Below are positions 1 through 7,035 of a DNA stretch of 34,077 nucleotides, in pieces. The DNA is taken from positions 1 to 34,077 of the forward strand of contig JAEZAD010000324.1 in assembly GCA_023430565.1 (NCBI GenBank), in the 5' to 3' direction. Under the pieces are notes generated by a model. The model had not been told where the DNA came from and ran no database searches. It was given only the letters and a program-made list of their open reading frames with translations. Within the stretch, counting starts at the first letter, position 1. Each line of letters opens with the position of its first letter. This DNA is from Verrucomicrobiota bacterium (GTDB taxonomy: Bacteria; Verrucomicrobiota; Verrucomicrobiia; Opitutales; Opitutaceae). Both the position numbers and the translations under genes were made by a program.

Positions 1-248
1 TCCTTGGCGAGAAATTCGGGAGAGCGCGGGTTCAGATCCATTCCGAACTTTTTTCCACAGCGAATGTGGTTGATGAATTCTCCGTAGCCGCAACCGAGGT
101 CCAGCACCGCATCGGTTGGCCGCACAAAGCGTTGAAAATAGGCTTTTGTCAGCGTCTGCCACACTTCGTTGCGATAGCTCAGCATCGAGGTGAATCGATT
201 TTCGTAGATACGCTGTAGCTCGACCGGATCTTTTATGCTGTCGCTCAT
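1..248 (-). CDS. Class I SAM-dependent methyltransferase, partial (C-terminus beyond left edge)
   Basis: Only the first 82 codons lie in the window; the gene runs off the left edge. The ATG at 248-246 opens a frame with a helical N-terminal stretch (ENRFTSML, RNEVWQTLTKAYFQRF). The SAM-binding motif I VLDLGCGYGEF follows at about residues 48-58, and FGMDLNP, the usual acidic post-I strand, at about 70-76. This is the Methyltransf_11/25-type Rossmann fold; the substrate cannot be told. The start lies 3 bp after the stop of the upstream membrane-protein gene, so the two are probably co-transcribed and translationally linked. No Shine-Dalgarno motif precedes the ATG. Given its neighbours it may methylate a sugar or a lipid-linked glycan intermediate (inference). 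Confidence 0.85.
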   Translation of the reverse strand, partial: MSDSIKDPVELQRIYENRFTSMLSYRNEVWQTLTKAYFQRFVRPTDAVLDLGCGYGEFINHIRCGKKFGMDLNPRSPEFLAK

Positions 249-251
249 GGA

Positions 252-2483
252 CTACGAAGGCTGTTGCGAGGCGATGGTTGAAGGCACGCTCAAAATCAGG
301 GCCGGACGCACCCAAGCTGCGGCGAGGATCCATGCGGCGACTACCAATGGAGTGGCTGGCGCGAGATAAATGGCCTGGATGGCGTGAAACGATGTGATGT
401 CCACCAGCGCCACGACCACGACGAGTGCCGCGGCGCCCCCGAGCAAGGCAAGGAGAGTGGTCAACGGCAGTGCCATCTGAGGCTGTCGCACGCTCCGGAG
501 GGCCAGCAGGACCGTCACGACGGCGGCAAAGAGCGTAGCAGGCGTCCCGATCCATTTGACGAGGTGATGAGCGACGATCGAGACGTGAGTCGCGGCCGAG
601 GGTGATTGTTGAAGGTGACTGCCGGACTCATGGGTAATCTGGAGAAACGGGGCCAATTGTTGGGGAGTGCCTCGGTCGGGACCGAGATAGGTATAGAAGT
701 CGCGAACTTCGATCACGTGAAGCGAACCGTTGATCGCTGACCGAAAAAACGGGGGCCAATAGGATGCTTTCCAAGTCGGGAAAAAACCGCGGCGGGGAGA
801 ACTCGAAGCGAGCTGGCCCGACTCGCAGGCTGTGTTGATTTCCTCGGCAACTCGAGCCCAGTAAGCGTCGGCCGCGGCGGCGTTGCGGTAGTAGCCGAGT
901 TCCTCGGCCGCTTGGCGAAGTGCCCAGGGAAACCAGCCACCCCGAATGTCTTTTTTTGCCAAGGGGTGGTCGACTCCCTCCCAGCCATGCTGGCTCCAAC
1001 CTGTGCCGACGCGACCCTCGAGGAGTCGCTGCATCTCGGCGAATGCGGGACTGACTGCGTAGGCTCGAAGGCGGGTGGCCTGGGTTACAGGCACCATGGG
1101 GACGAAATCGGTCGGCGTTATGCGCAGCAGGGCGCCATAAGCGGCGGGGAAGTTTCCGTCGCGGACATCGATGCTAATGGGTGCGCCGTAAAAATGCTCG
1201 TTTACGAGCCGCAGACCCCAGGTTCCCAAGAAAACGAGCGCGAGCGGAATGGGCAGGATGGCCAGCCGCGCGAAGCGTCGGCTGTCGCGAATACGCAACG
1301 CTACAACCGCGCCTGCTCCGAGGATCAACGCGAGCGAGGGCGCGAGCCAGATGCCCTCCTCGCGCGACAACCAAAAGGCCGTGCCGGCGACTCCAGCCAT
1401 GATCGCCCATCCGATCGCTTTTCGGGGAGAAGATCCGAGGTTGAGGAGAAGCCCGATCGAGCCGGCCAGCGTGAACAAGGTGAGGGCGGGATGGATACCA
1501 CTGCGCAGGATCCGACCGAGCGCGGTGGCCGAGAGTGAGTTTGGTTCGAACAGCAATGCGACCAGAAGCACGGCCCGCCAACCCAGGCCAGGCACGAGGG
1601 GCCGCAACGCGGCGACGAACGCAAGGCAGGCCGCAGCGTGGAGCACGGCTTGAGTGACCTTTAGGGAAATCCCGCTCCAGCCGGTGAGTGCGAGAAAAAT
1701 GGGATAGAACGGTCCCTTGGAAAGGGTGAGCGAGTTGAACGGACCCAGCCATTGACCGTCCATGATTGCGGCGGCCTGTTTGATGAAGAGCGCGTCGTCG
1801 TGTCCGGCGTCACCGAGGAACTGAAAAGGAATATCGCGAGCGATGACGACCTTCAGCGCAACAAGCGGCGTGATCGCCAGCACAACGAGCAGCGGTCGCC
1901 GACGAAGAATGGTTTGCAGAGGCGGCCAGATTGTCAGTGCCAACGCTGCGGCAAACGCGAGAGACATGAGCACGAACACGGGATCTTCGGTGGAAACGAA
2001 CCGGCCGCGGAATGAGATCGTTTCAACGGAGAGAGGAGTCTCGAGGTTATCGGGCAGGTCGAGCCGCACCATTTTACTGCTGGGAAGTGTCCATCGCACG
2101 CGAGTGCGTTCGGCGGAGCGTTGCACCTCTCCGATGGCCAGCCGTGACTCACTGACATCTTCGCCGGGCAGATAAAAGGGATAATGATAAATGAAGAAGG
2201 GCCACGGGTCGGTGGGAAAGGCACCCGAGAACTCGAGCACGACCTCCTCCAGTGGCACGATGCGGGCGGGGAGCGGAATCCAGGCGTAGGGATCCACGCC
2301 GGTGCGAACCAACGTGCCAGTGGCAGGATCCCATTCCATCGAGTTCACGCGTTCGAGCGCGATCTCGCTGGCCGGCAGACGGAGCGTCGTTCCGTGCCAG
2401 CGGAGGCTCGCCAGCCCGAGACCGACGACCGACAGAAAGAGCGCCAGCTGATGGAGCGGCGAAAGGAAGGTGAGGCGTTTCAC
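252..2483 (-). CDS. GT-C-like polytopic membrane protein with N-terminal extracytoplasmic domain
   Basis: This is a 743-residue protein of unknown specific function. A signal-anchor helix (about residues 12-28) is followed by roughly 130 soluble, strand-rich residues that should lie outside the cytoplasm. About ten membrane helices then begin near residue 167. Just after the second helix pair comes GDAGHDDALF (about 224-233) and then GQWLGPFNSLTLSKGPFYP. An acidic cluster in the first long periplasmic loop is the usual place for the catalytic aspartate of GT-C glycosyltransferases. A long soluble loop (about 430-630) precedes the last helices. The start is GTG at 2483-2481: an in-frame stop lies ten codons upstream, and the next Met would remove the anchor helix. 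It follows the GtrB-like gene by about 110 bp, so it may use that enzyme's polyprenyl-phosphate sugar (inference). It lacks the C-terminal module of the other membrane proteins here. Confidence 0.75.
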   Translation of the reverse strand: MKRLTFLSPLHQLALFLSVVGLGLASLRWHGTTLRLPASEIALERVNSMEWDPATGTLVRTGVDPYAWIPLPARIVPLEEVVLEFSGAFPTDPWPFFIYHYPFYLPGEDVSESRLAIGEVQRSAERTRVRWTLPSSKMVRLDLPDNLETPLSVETISFRGRFVSTEDPVFVLMSLAFAAALALTIWPPLQTILRRRPLLVVLAITPLVALKVVIARDIPFQFLGDAGHDDALFIKQAAAIMDGQWLGPFNSLTLSKGPFYPIFLALTGWSGISLKVTQAVLHAAACLAFVAALRPLVPGLGWRAVLLVALLFEPNSLSATALGRILRSGIHPALTLFTLAGSIGLLLNLGSSPRKAIGWAIMAGVAGTAFWLSREEGIWLAPSLALILGAGAVVALRIRDSRRFARLAILPIPLALVFLGTWGLRLVNEHFYGAPISIDVRDGNFPAAYGALLRITPTDFVPMVPVTQATRLRAYAVSPAFAEMQRLLEGRVGTGWSQHGWEGVDHPLAKKDIRGGWFPWALRQAAEELGYYRNAAAADAYWARVAEEINTACESGQLASSSPRRGFFPTWKASYWPPFFRSAINGSLHVIEVRDFYTYLGPDRGTPQQLAPFLQITHESGSHLQQSPSAATHVSIVAHHLVKWIGTPATLFAAVVTVLLALRSVRQPQMALPLTTLLALLGGAAALVVVVALVDITSFHAIQAIYLAPATPLVVAAWILAAAWVRPALILSVPSTIASQQPS

Positions 2484-2595
2484 GCGCGGAACGGAGGGCG
2501 GCGACAGGCGCTATGGGTCAGCGCGAACATCCGGGACACCATGGTGTGCGCGAAATCCGCCGAACCAAAACCTCGAGGGCAGAAGGGACGCACCA

Positions 2596-3564
2596 TTATT
2601 TTCCCGGGTTGGAAGAGTAGATGCTTTCGACGATGTAGAGCGGGCGTCCTTTCACGGATTCGTAGGTGCGGCCGAGGTATTCGCCGAGCACGCCGAAGCC
2701 GAGGAGGTTGATGCCGCCAAAGAACATCATGAGCAATACGAGCGCCGCGAAACCGGGAATGAAGTAGTCGGGGCGCAAGAGACGGACGACGAGCACCACG
2801 ACCGACATGACGGCGGTGAGGGCGAGAAGAGCGAGCGCGCTGTAGGTGAGAAGCCGCAGCGGCAAAACGGAAAAGGAGGTGATCGCGTCCAATGCAAACG
2901 AAAGCATTCGCGCAAAAGGATACTTGGTATTTCCGGCGAACCGCGGCTTTCGATCGTAGAGGACCGGTTCCTGGCGCCCCCCGACCCAGCTGACCATGCC
3001 GCGAATGAACCGGTGGCGCTCGCGCATGAGCTTCAGCACCTCGACGACACGCCGATCCATCAGCCTGAAGTCGCCGGTATCCGCCGGAATGTCGCTCTTG
3101 GTAATCCGACGGAGCAGGCGATAAAACAGCTTGGCCGTGAGAAGTTTGAATTTCGATTCGCCGGCCCGGGTGCGCCGCTGACCATAGGCGACGTCGGCCC
3201 CGGCGCGCCACCGCACCATCATTTCGGCGATCACCTCCGGTGGATCCTGCAGGTCCGAATCCAGCAAAACGACCACATCCCCTTCGGCGTGGTCCAACCC
3301 GGCTGTCACGGCTGCCTGATGCCCAAAATTGCGAAGGAAGTTTATCACCCGAATGTGCGGATCGTCGTGGGCAAGCTGCAGGGCAATGGCGAGCGTTTGA
3401 TCGCGGCTTCCGTCGTTGATGAGGATGATCTCGTAGCGACAGTCGAGCGTCCGACACACTTCGGTTACCCGAGCGACAAACTCGGGAAGCACCTTTTCTT
3501 CGTTGTAGCAGGGCGCGACAACAGCAAGGCGTGGAACGGCTGGGCGAGCCGAAGCGGTGGCCAT
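2596..3564 (-). CDS. GT2 polyprenyl-phosphate glycosyltransferase (GtrB/DPM1-like)
   Basis: This 322-residue enzyme should transfer a hexose from a nucleotide sugar to undecaprenyl phosphate on the cytoplasmic face. That makes the lipid-linked donor used by GT-C enzymes. The GT-A fold starts at VVAPCYNEE (about 15-23), with INDGSRD (about 49-55) and the metal-binding LLDSDLQDPPE around residues 100-110. The family hallmark FAGNTKYPF (about 209-217) precedes two C-terminal membrane helices (about 233-260 and 268-292), the normal GtrB/ArnC/DPM1-like layout and length. An alternative TTG at 3588 would add eight residues (MGPFPIVY). I prefer the ATG at 3564-3562 because the conserved domain begins shortly after it. 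The gene is divergent from the plus-strand methyltransferase and heads the leftmost transcription unit with the GT-C-like protein and the methyltransferase. The sugar is not known. Confidence 0.92.
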   Translation of the reverse strand: MATASARPAVPRLAVVAPCYNEEKVLPEFVARVTEVCRTLDCRYEIILINDGSRDQTLAIALQLAHDDPHIRVINFLRNFGHQAAVTAGLDHAEGDVVVLLDSDLQDPPEVIAEMMVRWRAGADVAYGQRRTRAGESKFKLLTAKLFYRLLRRITKSDIPADTGDFRLMDRRVVEVLKLMRERHRFIRGMVSWVGGRQEPVLYDRKPRFAGNTKYPFARMLSFALDAITSFSVLPLRLLTYSALALLALTAVMSVVVLVVRLLRPDYFIPGFAALVLLMMFFGGINLLGFGVLGEYLGRTYESVKGRPLYIVESIYSSNPGK

Positions 3565-3674
3565 ATATACGATTGGGAAAGGCCCCAAAGAAGGCGCAAG
3601 CTGAAACGCGGACGCAATCGCTCCCGAATGAGACTCGACAGAGACGAAGTATTTCTCAAAACCCCCACGCTTTC
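3565..3674. promoter_or_regulatory. Divergent intergenic region, presumed promoters for both flanking genes
   Basis: These 110 bp separate the start of the minus-strand GtrB-like gene from the start of the plus-strand methyltransferase, so each unit probably has a promoter here. That is inferred from gene orientation. I found no convincing -35/-10 pair: a TCGACA hexamer near 3635 has no partner at the right spacing, and the TATATA stretch lies at the GtrB-like start itself. Confidence 0.3.
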
Positions 3675-4406
3675 ATGGATCGCACCGTTCTGACTGAGAT
3701 GCTCAACGTGGAGGACCACCATTGGTGGTATTGTGGACGCCGTGGGATCATTCGAGGCGTGTTGCGGCGCCATCCCGCGCCTCCGGGGGACATACTTGAA
3801 ATTGGATGTGGCGGGGGAGGAAACCTCGCCATGCTTTCGGAGTTTGGCCGTGTGCAAGCGGTGGAACTGGATGATGCGGCGCGAGCGGCGGCGGAACTGC
3901 GTCGTGGGCCCGTTTCAAAGGGCTGGCTTCCTGATGGACTGCCCTATGGGTCCGGAGAGAAATTTGCCCGAGTGGCATTGCTCGACGTGATTGAACACGT
4001 GGCCGATGAGGAGGCGGCCTTGCGTCGCGTGCACGAACTACTTGTGCCGGGAGGGCAGGTCGTTATTTCGACACCTGCCTACGAGTGGCTGTGGCGAGAA
4101 CAGGATGATTTGAATCACCACTATCGCCGCCATACCAAAGGCAGCTTGTGCGAAAGGCTGGAAGGGGCTGGGTTCGAAACGCTGCTGGCTAGTTATTACA
4201 ATACACTGCTCTTTCCTGTTTTGGCGGGGACGATCCTGGCGAACCGGGCGATCGGCCGGGCGCAAAATGGCGACAACCGTGTTCCGGCAGCATGGCTGAA
4301 CGCAGCGTTGAAGACCATCATGGGCTGGGAACGCCACATCGTCCCGAACGTCACGCTTCCGTTTGGAGGTTCGCTGATCGTCGTCGCGCGCAGAAAAGTC
4401 GCTTAG
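3675..4406 (+). CDS. Class I SAM-dependent methyltransferase (only plus-strand gene)
   Basis: This is a 243-residue methyltransferase. The N-terminus NVEDHHWWYCGRRGII is a sequence commonly seen in methyltransferases next to polyprenyl-phosphate glycosyltransferases. Motif I ILEIGCGGGGNLAML lies at about residues 38-52, an acidic post-I strand (VQAVELDD) follows, and ALLDVIEHV is the motif II region. The frame is open upstream to 3531, but that part overlaps the divergent gene and looks non-coding. The ATG at 3675 sits immediately before the conserved region. There is no Shine-Dalgarno sequence. Its stop (4404-4406) shares bases with the stop of the convergent gene (4403-4405), so the two 3' ends overlap. 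The substrate is unknown; a sugar, or an aglycone made by this locus, is plausible. Confidence 0.9.
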   Translation: MDRTVLTEMLNVEDHHWWYCGRRGIIRGVLRRHPAPPGDILEIGCGGGGNLAMLSEFGRVQAVELDDAARAAAELRRGPVSKGWLPDGLPYGSGEKFARVALLDVIEHVADEEAALRRVHELLVPGGQVVISTPAYEWLWREQDDLNHHYRRHTKGSLCERLEGAGFETLLASYYNTLLFPVLAGTILANRAIGRAQNGDNRVPAAWLNAALKTIMGWERHIVPNVTLPFGGSLIVVARRKVA

Positions 4407-5689
4407 GCGCCTGACAGGTGAGCCTGCGGATCGGCAATGACGTTCCGTTGCGACGGTGCCTGCCGAGTTGCGAATTGTCGGGGGTTTTGGCCGAGCACGA
4501 CCACGTTCCAACAGAGCGGTCGCAGGAAGGGGAAAACGGTGAGCAGCATCCGGTCGAGCGCGGCGAGGGGACGGTAAAGCCACGCCCAACGGTCGGCTTC
4601 ATCGACGACCTTTTTCCAAAAGCGCTCACGGTTGGGGCTGCGGAACTGGACGGCGACCATCAGCACGAAGATGAGGAGCGTCGTGAACCAAAACCACGAC
4701 ACCTCACTATGCTGGAAACGTGAGCTCACCGCGCGCACGTCGCGCAACCGGAGAGGGTGCTCATCCTCGGTGCGGACTTTGGTGGCAACGCGGCGATAAA
4801 TGTTGATCAGCGGGTTGTAGGCCACGGGGTCCCAGCTCGCGAACACGCCATCGGGTTTGAGGTGGGGCAGGAGGTTATCGAGGGTGGCCTCGAGGTCGGC
4901 GTGATGAAGAGTATTGCCGGTATAGATGATATCGAACTGGCGCGTGCCAAGGCCGAGATCCTCGACGGCGGAGACATGCGTCTCGAGCTTCACGCCGTTG
5001 GCGGCGGCCAGGCGTTGCGTGGCATCGCACATGCCAGGGGAGATGTCGGTCGCAGTGACGGTTGCGCCTTCGAGGGCAAAATAAACGGATGCTTCGCCGA
5101 GCCCGCAGCCCACGTCGAGCAACGTGCGGCCGTGAAGGTCGCCCAAGCGACGGCGGATGTGACGCATCTCGGGGGCAGTGCAGGCTTCGTTGCGATGGCG
5201 CACATCGATTTTTGTGACGTCTTCGCTCGCCGCCCACTCGTCGTGAAAAACTTCTTCGGCGTGCTTGCGTTCGTGAGCTCCGCCGGAAGGGCCGGTGACG
5301 AAGGCGCGATCCAGGATTTGGGTGTCGAGAACCGCGGCGGCCGCGAGCATGGTGCGAAGCTCGCCATCGAAAAAGGCCATATTTGCGTCCATGACGCGGT
5401 CGTCGGCGAACGTGAGTCCGGCGGTTGCCTGGCGGTCATAGTGTGGCTCGGCGTCGCCGCGGGTGTAGAATTTGGCGTTCCTTAAAACGATGGTGTGTTG
5501 TCCGGCGATTGGAGAAGGCCAGCGGACAAGAACGGCCCCGGGGCCGGGGTTTTCGAATACAAGCGAATTGATCCAGAAGGACAGTGCATCGATGCCGATG
5601 GGGGCGACAGATTTGAGGCGCCCGCGCAACCGTTTGCCGGCCCAGAGCAGTTGGTGGATGGCACTCTCGTAGAGAATTTTTTTCGGCAT
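4403..5689 (-). CDS. SAM-dependent methyltransferase with N-terminal extension and hydrophobic C-terminal region
   Basis: This is a 428-residue protein, much longer than a bare methyltransferase. Residues 1-135 form an extension of unknown fold with strand-like stretches (GAVLVRWPSP, HTIVLRNAKFY). The Rossmann domain follows: motif I LLDVGCGLGEASVYFA (about 190-205), VTATDISPGM (about 210-219), and motif II region FDIIYTGNTLHHA (about 252-264). A helix around 331-348 (WFWFTTLLIFVLMVAVQF) and another hydrophobic patch near 380-400 suggest membrane attachment, hence possibly a lipid or lipid-linked substrate (inference). The ATG at 5689-5687 lies 4 bp after the stop of the radical SAM gene, so they form a tight pair. 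The protein is convergent with the plus-strand methyltransferase. The exact substrate cannot be read from sequence. Confidence 0.88.
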   Translation of the reverse strand: MPKKILYESAIHQLLWAGKRLRGRLKSVAPIGIDALSFWINSLVFENPGPGAVLVRWPSPIAGQHTIVLRNAKFYTRGDAEPHYDRQATAGLTFADDRVMDANMAFFDGELRTMLAAAAVLDTQILDRAFVTGPSGGAHERKHAEEVFHDEWAASEDVTKIDVRHRNEACTAPEMRHIRRRLGDLHGRTLLDVGCGLGEASVYFALEGATVTATDISPGMCDATQRLAAANGVKLETHVSAVEDLGLGTRQFDIIYTGNTLHHADLEATLDNLLPHLKPDGVFASWDPVAYNPLINIYRRVATKVRTEDEHPLRLRDVRAVSSRFQHSEVSWFWFTTLLIFVLMVAVQFRSPNRERFWKKVVDEADRWAWLYRPLAALDRMLLTVFPFLRPLCWNVVVLGQNPRQFATRQAPSQRNVIADPQAHLSGA

Positions 5690-5693
5690 GGGC

Positions 5694-6920
5694 TCAGGCG
5701 AGTTCCGCAGTCTCTTGGGGAGAGGTCGAATCGAGAGACAGCCGGCGTTGATGACCGGGCAACTGGACGCGCTCGCGAGCTTCGGTGCGGATCTTCTCGG
5801 CGATGCGGAGCATCTCGTCGTATGAAACCGGCCAGTTTTTCGCCGGCGGCGCGGCCAGGAAAAGTTTCACGCGCTCCCACTTGGCGGCAAGATAGCGCAT
5901 GGCGATCGTCATCTCGGGATAACTGCCATACATGCAGCCGGAACAGGCGCTTGTCGTCTTCAGCACCTCGTCGCGAAATATTTTGCTACGGTAGATTTCC
6001 GGGAAGGTTTTGTCGTAGGTGTGAACTTTCGTCGCGATGCGGTGATCGCAGCACGGGGCGAAGTCGCCGTTGGGCAGCACCGCGAAATAGAGGTTCGGGC
6101 TGTCGCAGACCATGTCGTTCTTTTGCCGCCAGGTCGTGGGGGTTTCCGCGGCAAAGCGCTTGATGTCGTCCAAATATTGGTCGCTGTCGTAGAGCAGATA
6201 GCCTTCGCGCCGCATGGCGCGCACGCGTTCGATCACGGCATCGACGTAAGGCAGCTCGTCCTTCTTCCAGCGTTTGGTCTGGTCGAAGGTGCGAAAGTTC
6301 ATCGGCTTGTCGAAGGTGGTGACGTGAATCGGCACCAAGGACGTGAACCAGCTGATGGCCGTGCCGAAACGAATGACGTCTTCGATGTCGCCGAGATTGT
6401 CCCGTTGCAGGACACATCCGAGGGAAGCGAAGCTGTTTTCCTTGGGAAGCAGCCGGGTGAAGGTGGCCATGGCGCGCAGGGCGTCGTGCCAGGATTTCGC
6501 GAACCCTCCATTGATATCGTCCTGATTGCCGGGCCACAGAGAATCGAGAGAGATCGAGATGTCGCGGCCGCCGTATTCGATCGCTTTCTGGATACGCTCG
6601 TCCGTCGCAAGACCGTTGGTCTGCATGCGGACGTGAACGCCGCGAGACTCGAACTCCCGAATGATCTCCGGCAGATCCTGACGTGCGAACGGCTCGCCGC
6701 CGGTCAGTAGAACCATCGCGACTTTCATCGCGGCGAAGTTGTCGGCGATGCGCTTGATCTCATCGAGGGTGCACTCGCGCACATCGGAATTGGCGTAGAT
6801 GATGTTGCACTGCTTGCAGGTGAGATTGCAGCGGGCGGTGATGTAAAACTGCACGTAGACCGGCGCGTCGTGAAGAAGCGCAGCGCGAGCGAGGGTTTGC
6901 TTGGAAAGGGAGGAGAACAT
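5694..6920 (-). CDS. Radical SAM protein with SPASM-type C-terminal cysteines
   Basis: This is a 408-residue radical SAM enzyme. The [4Fe-4S]/SAM motif CNLTCKQC gives CX3CX2C at C31, C35 and C38. MVLLTGGEPFAR (about 70-81) is the GGEP SAM-binding motif. In the C-terminal part MVCDSPNLYF, GDFAPCCDH and ACSGCMYGSYPE supply further cysteines in a SPASM/twitch-like arrangement for auxiliary clusters. Radical SAM/SPASM proteins modify peptides, sugars or lipids; nothing here identifies the substrate. I see no small precursor-peptide gene nearby, which argues weakly for a sugar or lipid substrate. The gene ends 4 bp before the methyltransferase start and begins 115 bp after the triple-fusion gene. 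The ATG at 6920-6918 has no Shine-Dalgarno motif. Confidence 0.88.
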   Translation of the reverse strand: MFSSLSKQTLARAALLHDAPVYVQFYITARCNLTCKQCNIIYANSDVRECTLDEIKRIADNFAAMKVAMVLLTGGEPFARQDLPEIIREFESRGVHVRMQTNGLATDERIQKAIEYGGRDISISLDSLWPGNQDDINGGFAKSWHDALRAMATFTRLLPKENSFASLGCVLQRDNLGDIEDVIRFGTAISWFTSLVPIHVTTFDKPMNFRTFDQTKRWKKDELPYVDAVIERVRAMRREGYLLYDSDQYLDDIKRFAAETPTTWRQKNDMVCDSPNLYFAVLPNGDFAPCCDHRIATKVHTYDKTFPEIYRSKIFRDEVLKTTSACSGCMYGSYPEMTIAMRYLAAKWERVKLFLAAPPAKNWPVSYDEMLRIAEKIRTEARERVQLPGHQRRLSLDSTSPQETAELA

Positions 6921-7035
6921 GAACGACGGACGAACAACGATTCAGTCGGAACAAGTCATGTGGCGGATTGTGGTGTAGGTCCAGTCCGGCAATCAGCGGA
7001 CGTGGGGGGCGGATACACGGGCGAAAGGAAGAAGA

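Noticed and set aside
2470..3693. Plus-strand open frame of 407 codons opposite the GtrB-like gene
   Set aside because: It is antisense to a textbook GT2 protein and has a His/Asp/Arg-rich composition without motifs.
6921..7035. Possible precursor peptide or regulatory element upstream of the radical SAM gene
   Set aside because: No start-to-stop frame with a leader-core look and no clear hairpin; reported only as an intergenic gap.
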